Assembly: GCF_034479635.1 (NCBI RefSeq)
Contig: NZ_CP140153.1
Span: forward strand, 1,805,501-1,869,500
DNA from: Guyparkeria halophila
GTDB taxonomy: Bacteria > Pseudomonadota > Gammaproteobacteria > Halothiobacillales > Halothiobacillaceae
Direction: 5' to 3'
DNA length: 64,000 nt
In this document: in pieces, positions 30,052-41,563 of the stretch
Position numbering within the stretch: the stretch's first letter is position 1
Layout: the number at the start of each line of letters is the position of its first letter
The notes under the pieces: model-generated
Told to the model about the DNA's origin: nothing
Seen by the model: the letters and a program-made list of their open reading frames with translations, nothing else
The model's database searches: none
Program-made: the position numbers and the translations under genes

Positions 30052-30554
30052 GGAAAAAATCTCGACGTTTCTGCACGAGTCGCGGCAGGCAACGGGCCGC
30101 GCGCGACAGGTGACTTGACTTCAGAGGGACGTCCCGACGCGCGCCCAAAGCCATTCCCACCAGACGTCGTGGCGCGCGACAACGCGACCACGACGTCTGC
30201 CGTCCGATCGCCACCAGGCGATACAGGACGGAGAGCGGCAGGAAGAGGAACCGGGAAAGGCGCATTGAGTACAGGACGTAAAACCGTTGATCGTTCTGGA
30301 AAACTGTGTGCGGGCGGCAACCCGAGGCGGGTCGTGCCCGTCGAGACCAGGCCAAGGATGTTGGCAGGGCCACGACGTCGGCAAGCGGGGTGGTCTGGCG
30401 CATGGCGCCGGCTTAACAAAAAAACCCGAGCGCTCGCTGGCTGCCGCGGGTGGTCGGCACATGCCGCACCACCTGACTTTCGCCACAGTGCGCTGATACT
30501 ATCACAACCCCGCCAGCGCACGGTCTCAATTGCGCCGCCAGCAAACCCGAGCCG
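30052..30554 (-). promoter_or_regulatory. Long rne leader and divergent rne/rluC promoter region
   Basis: The 503 bp hold no credible gene. On the minus strand TTGAGA (30529-30524) is followed by TGTGATAGTAT (30506-30496), a weak promoter candidate that would give an rne leader of more than 400 nt. The leader contains a GC-rich palindromic stretch followed by a T7 run (30424-30418). In E. coli the rne 5' UTR senses RNase E and sets its own decay; a similar role is inferred here, not shown. Confidence 0.4.
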
Positions 30555-31622
30555 ATGACAGCCCAGAATCACCAAGATCACCCGACTGCCTCCGCCCCGA
30601 CGGCCACCGATCGCCCGCGTGTCCGACACGAGACCGTCGACGCGCGCAGCGACGGTCAGCGCCTCGACAACTTCCTGTTGCGCGAGCTGGGCGCCCAACA
30701 CGACAAGCAGCCGCGGGCGCTGGTCTACCGCTTGATCCGCAAGGGCCAGGTGCGGGTGAACAAGAAGCGCGCCAAGCCGATGCAGCGCCTCCGCGACGGC
30801 GACATCGTGCGCATCCCGCCGGTCCGCGACCTGCGTGGAGACCCCGACACGGCACGCCCCGCCGCCCGGATTCCCGCCGGCTGGCTCGAGCGAGTCGACA
30901 CCCTGGTTCGCCACGAGGACGAGGCGCTACTGGTGATCGACAAGCCGGCCGGGCTCGCCGCGCACGCCGGCAGTGGCTTCGATTTCGGCCTGATCGAACT
31001 GTTGCGCGCCGCGCGCCCGACCAACGACATGCTGGAACTGGCCCACCGCATCGACCGGGAAACCAGCGGTCTGATCGTGGTGGCCAAGTCACGCGCGACG
31101 CTGCTCGACCTCCAGGAGCAATTCCGCCCCGAGGGCGTGGCAAAAAAACGCTACCTGGCCCTTTGTCACGGTCACTGGCGTGACGCGCACCAGACCATCA
31201 CCGCCCCGCTGCGCAAGGACCAGGGCGATGGCCGGGCCCACCGGGTGGTGGTCGATCCTCGGGCGGGCAAGTCCGCCCGCACCGATTTCGAACGCCTTGG
31301 CATCAGCCATCGCGGACCGGCGCTCAGCCTGATGGCGGCCACCCTGCATACCGGGCGCACGCATCAGATTCGCGTGCACTGCCGGCACGCGGGCCACCCC
31401 ATCGTCGGTGACAGCAAGTACGGCGACCGCACCCTGGACCGGCCCCTCTCCCTTAACCAGGCACGCCGCCGGCCCGAGCTGATGCTGCATGCCTATCGAC
31501 TCACCCTGACCCACCCGACCCACGGCGGCCGGCTGACCATCACCAGCAACCCGCCGGATACCTGGCAGCCACTGCTGGACGCGGCCGGGCTAACCTTGAA
31601 AAACCACCAACCACCCCGATAA
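30555..31622 (+). CDS. rluC: 23S rRNA pseudouridine(955/2504/2580) synthase RluC
   Basis: RluC isomerises three uridines in 23S rRNA. The 355-aa protein has an S4 RNA-binding domain (about residues 33-90) and a catalytic domain with LLVIDKPAGLAAHAGSGFDF and HRIDRETSGL, in which Asp167 is the nucleophile. Position divergent from rne supports RluC over RluD. A HAD phosphatase gene begins 8 bp after its stop, so they are co-transcribed. Confidence 0.93.
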   Translation: MTAQNHQDHPTASAPTATDRPRVRHETVDARSDGQRLDNFLLRELGAQHDKQPRALVYRLIRKGQVRVNKKRAKPMQRLRDGDIVRIPPVRDLRGDPDTARPAARIPAGWLERVDTLVRHEDEALLVIDKPAGLAAHAGSGFDFGLIELLRAARPTNDMLELAHRIDRETSGLIVVAKSRATLLDLQEQFRPEGVAKKRYLALCHGHWRDAHQTITAPLRKDQGDGRAHRVVVDPRAGKSARTDFERLGISHRGPALSLMAATLHTGRTHQIRVHCRHAGHPIVGDSKYGDRTLDRPLSLNQARRRPELMLHAYRLTLTHPTHGGRLTITSNPPDTWQPLLDAAGLTLKNHQPPR

Positions 31623-31630
31623 CCGCCGTC

Positions 31631-32350
31631 ATGACCGACATCAGCAGACTCCTCAACCGCCCGGAACACCTGGCCATCCCGCCACGACTGGTCGTGTTCG
31701 ACTGGGACGGCACGCTGGCCGACTCCACCGGGCGGATCGTCACCGCCTTCCAGGAGGCGCTGACCTCGGTGGACCACCCGCCGCTACCCGACGAGTCGAT
31801 TCGCGGCATCATCGGACTCTCGCTGGCCAATGCGATTGCCGAACTTTTCCCCGAGGGGGAAGGGCACTTCCGCGAGGCGCTGGCCCAGGCCTACCACCGC
31901 TGCTACTTCGCCAACGAGGAGCCGGTGGCGCTCTACCCCGAAGCCGAAGCATTGCTCAAGGCGCTGGCGGAAACCGGCTGCCTGATCGCCGTGGCCACCG
32001 GCAAGTCGCGCCGTGGACTGGATCGCGCCCTTGCGCAGACGGGAACAGCGGACTACTTTCACCACACGCTCACCGCGGAAGAGACCCGTTCGAAGCCGCA
32101 CCCGGAAATGCTCGAGGGTATTCTCGATTTCACCGGCAGCCAGCCGACCGAAACCTGGATGGTGGGCGATACCGACTTCGACCTCCTGATGGCGCGCAAT
32201 GCCGGCACCCACGCGATCGGCATTACCCATGGCGCGCACCCACGCGAGCGACTCGCCGCGGCCCGTCCGGACTGGCTGATCGAACGGCTCGCCCAGCTGC
32301 ACGACGGGGCATGGCAGCCGACGGAACCCAACCAGCGCGCGGCCGTCTGA
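31631..32350 (+). CDS. HAD-IA family phosphatase (phosphoglycolate phosphatase-like)
   Basis: A 239-aa HAD hydrolase with all four motifs: VVFDWDGTLADS (nucleophile Asp), a Thr in VATGKSRRG, the Lys in SKPHPEM, and VGDTDFD. The cap is the helical type I form. The order rluC-HAD-S49 peptidase is common in gammaproteobacteria. Substrate is unknown; phosphoglycolate phosphatase is only the closest general description. Confidence 0.88.
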   Translation: MTDISRLLNRPEHLAIPPRLVVFDWDGTLADSTGRIVTAFQEALTSVDHPPLPDESIRGIIGLSLANAIAELFPEGEGHFREALAQAYHRCYFANEEPVALYPEAEALLKALAETGCLIAVATGKSRRGLDRALAQTGTADYFHHTLTAEETRSKPHPEMLEGILDFTGSQPTETWMVGDTDFDLLMARNAGTHAIGITHGAHPRERLAAARPDWLIERLAQLHDGAWQPTEPNQRAAV

Positions 32351-32413
32351 CAGGTCGTTCGTCGAACACGCCGCCGCACGCCGGAGGCCGCACCACACCG
32401 GACCGAGATCACC

Positions 32414-33481
32414 ATGAGCCAGAACACCCCGCCAGACGACGTGCGCATTGAACCGCCCGGTGGCCCCGACTATCACCCCGGCGAACCCACCGGCGAGGAA
32501 AAACGACCACGGCGCGAGAAGACCGAGGCCTCCCCCGACTGGGCCCGCGACGCCCTGCTCGACATGGCGCGCCACGGGTTGGTCGAGCAACGTCGGACGC
32601 GACGCTGGAAGGTATTCTTCCGCTTTGTCTCCGTCGCGCTGGTGGTCTGGTCGCTGACCCTGATCACCCTGCTGTTCACCGCCGGCGATCGTAGCGCCCC
32701 GGGCCTTGCCAAGCCCGCCGCCGCGGTAATCGACATCAGCGGCCTGATTGCCGCGGGCGAGACCACCGAGGCCCGGCGCGTGATCCCGCAGCTGGAAAAG
32801 GCGTTCAAGCAAGAGAATGTCAAAGGCATCGTGCTGCGCCTGAACACGCCCGGTGGCAGCCCGGTCCAGTCCAGCGCGATCTTCAATGCCATCCGCGAGC
32901 TCAAGCAGGAATACCCGGACAAGCCGGTGTACGCGGTGGCCGAGGACATGGCGGCCTCGGGCGGCTACTTCATCGCCGCGGCGGCCGACGAGATCTATGC
33001 CAACCCCTCCTCGATCGTCGGATCGATCGGCGTGCGCATGGACAGCTTCGGTTTCGTCGATGCGATGGAGAAGCTCGGCATCGAGCGGCGCCTGCTCACC
33101 GCCGGCGAGAACAAGGCGATCGGCGACCCGTTCAGCCCCACGGATCCCCAGGAAACCGAATACCTCAAGGGCGTGCTCGGCGAGATCCACGAACAGTTCA
33201 TCGCGGCGGTGAAGACCGGCCGCGGCGACCGACTGGACGACGACGAGGCAATCTTTTCCGGGCTCTTCTACACCGGCGAGACCGCGTTGGAGAAAGGCTT
33301 GATCGACGGCCTCGACAGCGTCCGCGGCGTGATCCGCGACCGCATCGGCGTCGAGCACCAGATCGACCTCACCCCGCGCAGCAATCGGCTCGAGAAACTG
33401 CTGGGTGCGACGGCCGAGGAATTCGGCTCGGCCCTGACCGGCATCAAGAGCGAGCCGGCGCGACCGATGATGCTGCCCTGA
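32414..33481 (+). CDS. sppA: S49 family peptidase (SppA-like signal peptide peptidase)
   Basis: A 355-aa membrane-anchored protease with a soluble N-terminus of about 70 residues, one membrane helix (about 74-95) and a periplasmic S49 domain. It has LRLNTPGGSPVQSS, the nucleophile Ser in EDMAASGGYFIAAAADEI and IYANPSSIVGSIGV. A downstream Lys would complete the Ser-Lys dyad. It is the short, single-domain SppA type, which assembles as an oligomer and cleaves leftover signal peptides. It starts 63 bp after the HAD gene. Confidence 0.88.
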   Translation: MSQNTPPDDVRIEPPGGPDYHPGEPTGEEKRPRREKTEASPDWARDALLDMARHGLVEQRRTRRWKVFFRFVSVALVVWSLTLITLLFTAGDRSAPGLAKPAAAVIDISGLIAAGETTEARRVIPQLEKAFKQENVKGIVLRLNTPGGSPVQSSAIFNAIRELKQEYPDKPVYAVAEDMAASGGYFIAAAADEIYANPSSIVGSIGVRMDSFGFVDAMEKLGIERRLLTAGENKAIGDPFSPTDPQETEYLKGVLGEIHEQFIAAVKTGRGDRLDDDEAIFSGLFYTGETALEKGLIDGLDSVRGVIRDRIGVEHQIDLTPRSNRLEKLLGATAEEFGSALTGIKSEPARPMMLP

Positions 33482-33501
33482 GCTCGGGTTAGACTGTGGG
33501 C

Positions 33502-33870
33502 ATGACTGAGACTCGCCAGACCCGCATACCGTTTACTGCCGGCATCACCGCCGGCCCGCAGACCACCTACCGCCCACTCGAGACCGAGGAAGCCTCGGAG
33601 CAGGCGGTCAGTGACGAGCCCCCGATGTACCGGGTGCTCTTGTTGAACGACGACTTCACCCCCATGGATTTCGTGGTGCAGATCCTGATGCAACTGTTCG
33701 GCCTGACCTTCGATCAGGCCAACGCCGTCATGCTGGAAGTGCACCATTATGGGCGCGGGGTCTGCGGCGAATTCACCCGCGAGATCGCCGAGACGCGCGT
33801 CAGTCAGGTGAACCAGATTGCGCGTGAACACGAATACCCGTTGATGTGCGTGATGGAACGCGCCGAATAA
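33502..33870 (+). CDS. clpS: ATP-dependent Clp protease adaptor ClpS
   Basis: ClpS delivers N-end-rule substrates to ClpAP. The 122-aa protein has a flexible N-terminal extension and the adaptor core MYRVLLLNDDFTPMDFVVQI. It then has MLEVHHYGRGVCG and ends in HEYPLMCVMER. I use the ATG at 33502; a GTG two codons earlier is possible. clpA follows after about 150 bp, the universal pairing. Confidence 0.95.
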   Translation: MTETRQTRIPFTAGITAGPQTTYRPLETEEASEQAVSDEPPMYRVLLLNDDFTPMDFVVQILMQLFGLTFDQANAVMLEVHHYGRGVCGEFTREIAETRVSQVNQIAREHEYPLMCVMERAE

Positions 33871-34021
33871 GGTCGTCGAAACTGGAAATTCCTCACCCCG
33901 TTGGCAAGGCCGCAATCCGGCGTATCATCGGGACATGGGCAACGGCGCGGCTGTCAGCCGACGCCGGGCCATCTAAGGGAACCGCTGACCGGTTCCCTCA
34001 CCAGACCGGAGGAGAGGATCG

Positions 34022-36310
34022 GTGCTGAGCAAATCCCTCGAAACCACCCTGAGCCGCGTGTTCGATCGCGCCCGGCGCCAGAACTACGAATTCGTTACCC
34101 TCGAGAGCCTGCTCCACACGCTGCTCGAGGACCCCGACGCGCGCATGGTGCTGGAGGGCTGCAACGCCAATATCTCGCAGCTCGCCATGGACCTCGAGGC
34201 GCACATCCGACGCACCACGCCGCGCATCCCGGAGAATGATCCGCGCGAGACCCAGCCGACGCTGGGCTTTCAGCGCGTCCTCCAGCGCGCCGTGATGCAG
34301 GTCCAGGCCGCCCAGCGCAGCGAGGTCTCCGGCGCCCACGTGCTCGCCGCGATCTTTGGCGAGCAGGACGCCCATGCCGTGCACCTGCTGCACAAGGCCG
34401 GCGTCACGCGCCTGGACGTGATCAACTTCATCTCGCACGGCCCCGAGGCCGATGACGAGGGCGTCGATGACGAGGAGCCGGAGATCAATCAGGCCGACGT
34501 CGAGGCCGCCGAGGAGCAGCCGGCCGACGAGAACGCCTTCGAGAACTTCGCGATCAACCTCAACAAGCAGGCGGCCGAGGGCAAGATCGACCCGTTGATC
34601 GGCCGTACCGCGGAGCTCGAACGCGTTCAGCAGGTGCTCTCCCGTCGGCGCAAGAACAACCCGCTGCTGGTGGGCGAGGCCGGCGTGGGCAAGACGGCCA
34701 TCGCCGAGGGCCTGGCGCGCAAGATCGTCGACGGCGAGGTGCCCGAGGCCTTGTCCGAGGCGACCATCTACGCGCTCGACCTCGGCGCCCTGGTCGCCGG
34801 CACCAAGTACCGCGGCGACTTCGAGAAGCGCCTGAAGATCGTCTTGAAGAAGGTGCGCTCGGTACCCGACGCGATCCTGTTCATCGACGAGATCCACACC
34901 CTGATCGGCGCCGGCTCGGCCTCCGGCGGCTCGATGGATGCCTCGAACCTGATCAAGCCGGCACTGGCCTCGGGCGAACTGCGTTGCATCGGGTCGACCA
35001 CGCACCAGGAATACCGCAGCATCTTCGAGAAGGATGCCGCGCTGACCCGTCGCTTCCAGAAGATCGACGTCCCCGAGCCGACCGAGGACGAGACGGTCGA
35101 CATCATTCGCGGCCTGCGCGAGGGCTACGAGAAGCACCACCACGTCGTCTACACCGACGAGGCGATCGAGGCGGCGGTCAAGCTCTCCACCCGCCACATC
35201 AATGATCGTCACCTGCCGGACAAGGCGATCGACGTGATCGATGAGGTGGGCGCGCAGTATCGCCTGCTCCACCCGCGCCCCGAGGACAACCGCATCACCG
35301 CCAGCGACATCGAGCGCGTGGTGGCACGCATGGCGCGCATCCCGGAGCGCAGTGTCTCCACCTCCGACCGCGAGGTGCTGCGCCACCTCGACCGCAATCT
35401 CAAGATGGTGGTCTTCGGCCAGGACGAGGCGATCGCGCAGATCACCACCGCAATCCGCCTGGCCCGTTCCGGCCTGCGGCCGGACAACAAGCCGATCGGC
35501 TCGTACCTGTTCGCCGGTCCGACCGGCGTGGGCAAGACCGAGGTCTCCAAGCAGCTCGCCCGTCTGCTGGGTATCGAGCTGGTGCGCTTCGACATGTCCG
35601 AGTACATGGAACGCCACAGCGTCTCGCGCCTGATCGGCGCGCCGCCGGGCTACGTGGGCTTCGACGAGGGCGGCCTGCTGACCGAGAAGATCCACAAGAA
35701 CCCGCACTGCGTGCTGCTGCTCGACGAGATCGAGAAGGCGCACCCGGACGTGTTCAACGTGCTGCTGCAGGTGATGGACAACGGCTCGCTGACCGATACC
35801 AACGGCCGCAGCATCGATTTCCGCCACGTCATCCTGATCATGACCTCGAACATGGGTGCCGAGGAGATGGCGAAGAACAGCATGGGCTTCGTCGCGCAGG
35901 ACATCGGCTCGTCCGGTATGGAGGCGATCAAGCGTGGCTTCACGCCGGAGTTCCGCAACCGGCTGGACGCGATCATCCAGTTCCGCTCGCTGGGCTCGCG
36001 CCAGATCGCGAACGTGGTCGACAAGCTGTTGCTGGAGCTCGAGCAGCAACTCGAGGCCAACCACGTCACCCTGCAGGTCGACGACGAGGTGCGCCACTGG
36101 CTGGGCGAGAACGGCTACGACGTGGTGCTTGGCGCCCGGCCGATGGCCCGCCTGATCCAGGACAAGCTCAAGCGTCCGCTGGCCGAGCAGATGCTGTTCG
36201 GCGACCTGACCGACGGCGGCAAGGCACGCTTCACCATGGACGAGGACGAGCCCGCCCTGATCGCCACGCCCGCCGCCGAGTCGGTGGCGGAAGAATCCTC
36301 CACGGCCTGA
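34022..36310 (+). CDS. clpA: ATP-dependent Clp protease ATP-binding subunit ClpA
   Basis: ClpA is the hexameric unfoldase of ClpAP. The 762-aa protein has an N-domain (1-145) that binds ClpS, and a first AAA+ module with [14 protein letters not shown] and [15 protein letters not shown] second module has [14 protein letters not shown] and [15 protein letters not shown]. An acidic linker ([13 protein letters not shown]) follows the N-domain. The start codon is GTG, backed by a strong AGGAGAGG site 5 bp upstream. clpP is not in the window. Confidence 0.96.
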   Translation: MLSKSLETTLSRVFDRARRQNYEFVTLESLLHTLLEDPDARMVLEGCNANISQLAMDLEAHIRRTTPRIPENDPRETQPTLGFQRVLQRAVMQVQAAQRSEVSGAHVLAAIFGEQDAHAVHLLHKAGVTRLDVINFISHGPEADDEGVDDEEPEINQADVEAAEEQPADENAFENFAINLNKQAAEGKIDPLIGRTAELERVQQVLSRRRKNNPLLVGEAGVGKTAIAEGLARKIVDGEVPEALSEATIYALDLGALVAGTKYRGDFEKRLKIVLKKVRSVPDAILFIDEIHTLIGAGSASGGSMDASNLIKPALASGELRCIGSTTHQEYRSIFEKDAALTRRFQKIDVPEPTEDETVDIIRGLREGYEKHHHVVYTDEAIEAAVKLSTRHINDRHLPDKAIDVIDEVGAQYRLLHPRPEDNRITASDIERVVARMARIPERSVSTSDREVLRHLDRNLKMVVFGQDEAIAQITTAIRLARSGLRPDNKPIGSYLFAGPTGVGKTEVSKQLARLLGIELVRFDMSEYMERHSVSRLIGAPPGYVGFDEGGLLTEKIHKNPHCVLLLDEIEKAHPDVFNVLLQVMDNGSLTDTNGRSIDFRHVILIMTSNMGAEEMAKNSMGFVAQDIGSSGMEAIKRGFTPEFRNRLDAIIQFRSLGSRQIANVVDKLLLELEQQLEANHVTLQVDDEVRHWLGENGYDVVLGARPMARLIQDKLKRPLAEQMLFGDLTDGGKARFTMDEDEPALIATPAAESVAEESSTA

Positions 36311-36335
36311 CCAGCCCGGGAAATGAACGGCATGC

Positions 36336-36370
36336 AAAACGGCGCCCTCTCAGGGGCGCCGTTTTTCTTG
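36336..36370 (+). terminator. Intrinsic terminator after clpA
   Basis: ACGGCGCCC and GGGCGCCGT form a 9-bp stem with a 6-nt loop followed by TTTTCTT, 26 bp past the clpA stop. Confidence 0.88.
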
Positions 36371-36484
36371 GCGGAATGTTTTCGACGGGCGCAGAAACGC
36401 GCTCGCCCGGCTCACGTGAGACGTGGCCGGGTGGACTCGTCCGTCGGGATCGATGGCGGCCGGCTCGTTAGAGCCGTCGCGGGA

Positions 36485-36703
36485 TCAGCGGGAGCGGAAG
36501 GAGATGCGACCCTTAGTCAGGTCGTAGGGAGTCAGCTGCACCGTGACCTTGTCGCCGGTCAGGATGCGGATGTAGTTCTTGCGCATGCGCCCGGAAATGT
36601 GGGCGGTCACCACGTGGCCGTTTTCCAGCTCGACCCGGAACATGGTGTTCGGCAGGGTGTCGATCACCACGCCCTGCATCTCGATGTAATCTTCTTTTGC
36701 CAT
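36485..36703 (-). CDS. infA: Translation initiation factor IF-1
   Basis: IF-1 binds the ribosomal A site during initiation. The protein is exactly 72 aa, one OB-fold, starting [20 protein letters not shown] and ending [14 protein letters not shown] start it at the ATG at 36703; the frame extends upstream without conservation. It converges with clpA, the same neighbourhood seen in E. coli. Confidence 0.97.
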   Translation of the reverse strand: MAKEDYIEMQGVVIDTLPNTMFRVELENGHVVTAHISGRMRKNYIRILTGDKVTVQLTPYDLTKGRISFRSR

Positions 36704-36896
36704 AAATCCTCTAGCAGGTTGAAATGGGGCGTGATTATCGACGAAAACCGAGCTCGCGCCAAGAAAACGCCCCCTTCGGGCCAAACGCTGTTACGAATAG
36801 TTCAACAGGCGCGGCCCATTCGATGACCAATCAGGTTGGTCGCAAGCCCGCCATTATGAACGAAAATCGTCCAACCTTATATCGAGACCAGCCGAC

Positions 36897-37478
36897 ATGA
36901 CCGAACGCCAGGACCTGGTGGATGCCCTGATCCACCGCCACTCCACTCCAGCGACCAGCCTGACCGGACCCGCGCCGGACGACGTGACGCTACAGCGCAT
37001 CCTGCAGGCCGCCGAAAGCGCCCCCGATCATGGCGGGCTTCACCCGTGGCGTTTCCTGGTGATCGACGGCCCCGCCCTCGATCGGCTCGGCGAGATCTTC
37101 GTCGAGGCGATGCGCCAGAAGGACCCCGACGCGACGGAGGAAACCCTCGAGCGTGAACGACTCCGTGCGCAGCGCGCGCCGATGATCATCGCCGCTATCG
37201 CCCGCGAGGAACCGGAGCACGCCAAGATACCCGAGATCGAACAGTTGCTATCCGCCGGCATTGCCACCCACCAGATGCTGCTTGCTGCGAGGGCGTTGGG
37301 TTTCGGTGCCATCTGGCTGACCGGTCTGCGGGTCTACGACGACAACGTCATGCGTCCGCTGGGCCTGGCCGATAACGAGCGACTGATCGGCCTGATCAAT
37401 ATCGGCACCGTCAAGGACGGCGCACCGACACGCGGCAAGCGCCGACGCGAGGCGGCGATCGAACGCTGGACTGGCTGA
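36897..37478 (+). CDS. Nitroreductase family protein (YdjA-like)
   Basis: A 193-aa FMN-dependent oxidoreductase. ILQAAESAPDHGGLHPWRF near residue 42 is the flavin-binding block of the YdjA branch, and GFGAIWLTGLRVYDDN and LIGLINIGTVKDG follow. YdjA-type enzymes are small dimers whose physiological substrate is unknown. The gene stands alone, with about 190 bp on its 5' side that show no other gene. Confidence 0.88.
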   Translation: MTERQDLVDALIHRHSTPATSLTGPAPDDVTLQRILQAAESAPDHGGLHPWRFLVIDGPALDRLGEIFVEAMRQKDPDATEETLERERLRAQRAPMIIAAIAREEPEHAKIPEIEQLLSAGIATHQMLLAARALGFGAIWLTGLRVYDDNVMRPLGLADNERLIGLINIGTVKDGAPTRGKRRREAAIERWTG

Positions 37479-37628
37479 GTAGCGACCATCGCTGGCCCTG
37501 CCCCCGACCCGGATTCCAACACGCCCCCAGGCAATCGTGACTACGGGGGCAGCGAGCCTGCCGAATTTTCGTACAATGGCCGCTTCGCCATTGAACCCAA
37601 CCACTCCGTCGAGGCCCATCGAGCAAGC

Positions 37629-39344
<1,716 letters not shown>

Positions 39345-39357
39345 GCCGAAACAAACC

Positions 39358-39427
39358 GTAGGAGTGCCTTTAGGCGCGAAAGGCTGAACGGTAATGGCGG
39401 GGTTTTCGCGGCTAAAGCCGCTCCTAC
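39358..39427. repeat. REP-like palindrome, family A copy 1
   Basis: A 70-bp imperfect palindrome starts GTAGGAGTGCCTTTAGGCGC and ends CGCGGCTAAAGCCGCTCCTAC (last 20 bases shared with two other copies at 44.7 and 55.0 kb). It lies between the glnS stop and its terminator. Confidence 0.8.
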
Positions 39428-39479
39428 GAACTGTATCGGGACTAGTGCCTGGCGAACGAAGAGCCCGGTCAAGCACACA

Positions 39480-39512
39480 AAAAAACGGCCCGGGACTCCC
39501 GGGCCGTTTTCT
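39480..39512. terminator. Bidirectional terminator between glnS and the HiPIP gene
   Basis: AAAACGGCCCGGG and CCCGGGCCGTTTT form a 13-bp perfect stem with a 3-nt loop; A and T runs on the two sides let it serve both convergent genes. Confidence 0.92.
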
Positions 39513-39564
39513 CGTTGTGCGGCCAGATTAGACGATCCGCGCCGCCAGGTTCACCCTTTCCGGC

Positions 39565-39924
39565 TCACCCCTTCACGTAGGAACTGCACCAACCCGTACC
39601 CTTGACGGCCTTGCCGCGGAAGATGGAGCAACCGCCCCAGCCCTCGCCCGCGGCATCGGCCTTGTAGAGCGCGCAGTTGGCGCAGGTCTGACCGGCCTTG
39701 TACGACGCGTGCTCGACCTCGCTGGCATCGTGCTTGTAGTCCAGCGACTTTGCCATGGCGTCGTCCTCGGACAACTGCTCGAGTTCCTGCGCCTGCGCCG
39801 GGGCGATCGCCATCAGCGGGATCACGGCCGACGCCAGTGCCCCACCGACGAAACGCCGGCGCGATCGATCCATCGGCAGATCAAATTCCGACCGGCCGAA
39901 TCGCGAAGTGTGCTTATCCGTCAT
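39565..39924 (-). CDS. High-potential iron-sulfur protein (HiPIP), Tat-exported
   Basis: A 119-aa precursor with a twin-arginine signal (DRSRRRFVGG, residues 19-28) and cleavage near AQA45. The mature part carries four Cys (81, 84, 99, 113) spaced CxxC-x14-C-x13-C, the HiPIP [4Fe-4S] pattern. HiPIPs are periplasmic one-electron carriers of photosynthetic and sulfur- or iron-oxidising proteobacteria, donating to a cytochrome oxidase or reaction centre. I start it at the ATG at 39924, with GGGAGAGG just upstream. A promoter with a possible Fur box lies behind it. Confidence 0.92.
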   Translation of the reverse strand: MTDKHTSRFGRSEFDLPMDRSRRRFVGGALASAVIPLMAIAPAQAQELEQLSEDDAMAKSLDYKHDASEVEHASYKAGQTCANCALYKADAAGEGWGGCSIFRGKAVKGTGWCSSYVKG

Positions 39925-39994
39925 GTTTCCTCTCCCTTGGATGGATTGACAGCCCCTCGACTGTAGCGCGCTTTCCACCGGCAGGAAAACCATT

Positions 39995-40037
39995 TAGATA
40001 ACGCTAACTTGTTAATATACAAACGGTTCTCATTCGT
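39995..40037 (-). promoter_or_regulatory. Candidate HiPIP promoter with overlapping Fur-like box
   Basis: On the minus strand TTGTAT (40022-40017) and TATCTA (40000-39995) are 16 bp apart, a plausible sigma-70 pair about 70 bp before the HiPIP start. The -35 overlaps ACAAACGGTTCTCATTCGT (40019-40037), which matches 14 of 19 positions of a Pseudomonas-type Fur box as I remember it. Binding is inference. Confidence 0.4.
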
Positions 40038-40056
40038 TCGTCCATTCGTGTTCGTC

Positions 40057-40401
40057 TCACGACATTCCCCAGCTCACCAGCAACACGACCAGGGCGGCAA
40101 TCACCAGCCACCAGGCCAGCCGTGACGACTCCTCGGGCTCGGGCGTCTCCTCCTCGCCGGCCCGCTCACGTTCAGGTGACGGGGCTGGCTCGCGCTGTTC
40201 GTAGTCGGCGATGACGCGCTCGGCACGAGCCTCGTCTCGCTCGTCGAGCAACAACACCCGCGCGAAATCCTGCGGAGCCAACTGCCCCACCGCGCCCTGC
40301 TGATAGAACCCGGCCACCTCGGCCTCGATGCCCTCGGCATTCAGCATGCCGCAGACGATATGCGCCTCGAGGATGTCCGCTGCCCGATAGATGGTCTTCA
40401 T
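40057..40401 (-). CDS. DUF2007 domain protein with C-terminal membrane anchor
   Basis: A 114-aa protein. Residues 1-70 form a DUF2007 'putative signal transducing protein' domain (MKTIYRAADILEAHIVCGML and ending VLLLDERDEARAERVI). An acidic linker and a C-terminal membrane helix (about residues 94-112) follow. DUF2007 function is unknown, though it resembles small regulatory ferredoxin-like folds. I start it at the ATG at 40401. It is divergent from purM with about 110 bp between. Confidence 0.78.
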   Translation of the reverse strand: MKTIYRAADILEAHIVCGMLNAEGIEAEVAGFYQQGAVGQLAPQDFARVLLLDERDEARAERVIADYEQREPAPSPERERAGEEETPEPEESSRLAWWLVIAALVVLLVSWGMS

Positions 40402-40513
40402 GTACGTTCCCGCCACTGCAATTTCGTCATTCCGGTACCCGGCAAGGAGGCGTCCGGGGCCGCGATTGATGTAGACTACGCGCCATTCCAATCCAAGCGT
40501 TCAGCCTACCGCC

Positions 40514-41563
40514 ATGTCCCAGGAAATGTCCCCGGAAAACACCCCCCTCACCTACCGCGACGCGGGCGTCGACATCGATGCCGGCAACAGCCTGGTCGAA
40601 CGCATCAAGCCCGCGGTCAAGCGCACCCAGCGCCCCGAGGTGATGGGCGGCCTGGGCGGCTTTGGCGGGCTGTTCGCGCTGGACACCTCCAAATTCAAGC
40701 AACCGGTACTGGTCTCGGGCACCGACGGGGTCGGCACCAAACTGCGCCTGGCGATCGACCTGGGCAAGCATGACGCCATCGGCATCGATCTCGTCGCCAT
40801 GTGCGTCAACGACATCCTGGTCACCGGCGCCGAGCCGCTGTTCTTCCTCGACTACTACGCCACCGGCCGACTCGACGTCGACGTGGCCGCCCAGGTGGTC
40901 GAGGGCATCGCCAACGGCTGCGAGCAGGCCGGCTGCGCCCTGATCGGCGGCGAGACCGCCGAGATGCCCTCGATGTACGAGGACGGCGACTACGATCTGG
41001 CCGGCTTCGCCGTGGGCGCGGTGGAGAAGGACCAGTTGATCGACGGCAGCAAGGTGGCCGCCGGCGACAAGCTGATCGCCCTGCCCGCCTCCGGCCCGCA
41101 TGCCAACGGCTACTCGCTGATCCGCAAGATCATCGAGCGCGCCCAGCCGGACTGGAACACCCCCGACGGCCAGCAACTAATCGAGCAACTGCTCGCCCCG
41201 ACCCGCATCTACGCACGCGCCGTACAGGCACTGGGCGAGCAGGTCGACATCCACGCGATGAGCCACATCACCGGCGGCGGGCTGACCGAGAACCTGCCGC
41301 GCGTCTACCCGGATCATCTGGGCGCGGCCATCGACTGGTCGAGCTGGCAACGCCCGACCGTGTTCGACTGGCTGGCCGAGCAGGGCAACGTCGAGATCGC
41401 GGAGATGCGCCGCACCTTCAACAACGGCGTGGGGATGGTGGTCATCGTCGCCGCCGATCAGGCCGAGCAGGCCGTCTCGGCCATGCAGGCGGCCGGCGAA
41501 AATGCCTGGGTAATCGGCGAGATCGTCGAGCGGGGTAACGGCGAGCCCGTCACCTACCGCTGA
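40514..41563 (+). CDS. purM: Phosphoribosylformylglycinamidine cyclo-ligase (PurM)
   Basis: PurM closes the imidazole ring to give aminoimidazole ribotide, step five of purine synthesis. The 349-aa protein has [20 protein letters not shown] at the start, [20 protein letters not shown] and [10 protein letters not shown], and ends at [13 protein letters not shown]. Length matches the family (about 345). Its stop shares one base with the purN start (TGATG). Confidence 0.96.
   Translation: MSQEMSPENTPLTYRDAGVDIDAGNSLVERIKPAVKRTQRPEVMGGLGGFGGLFALDTSKFKQPVLVSGTDGVGTKLRLAIDLGKHDAIGIDLVAMCVNDILVTGAEPLFFLDYYATGRLDVDVAAQVVEGIANGCEQAGCALIGGETAEMPSMYEDGDYDLAGFAVGAVEKDQLIDGSKVAAGDKLIALPASGPHANGYSLIRKIIERAQPDWNTPDGQQLIEQLLAPTRIYARAVQALGEQVDIHAMSHITGGGLTENLPRVYPDHLGAAIDWSSWQRPTVFDWLAEQGNVEIAEMRRTFNNGVGMVVIVAADQAEQAVSAMQAAGENAWVIGEIVERGNGEPVTYR

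Noticed and set aside
33998-36337. A 779-codon open frame antisense to clpA, rich in His, Val, Leu and Asp
   Set aside because: It is a mirror of a highly conserved clpA gene in GC-rich DNA, with no domain, no signal and no start support.
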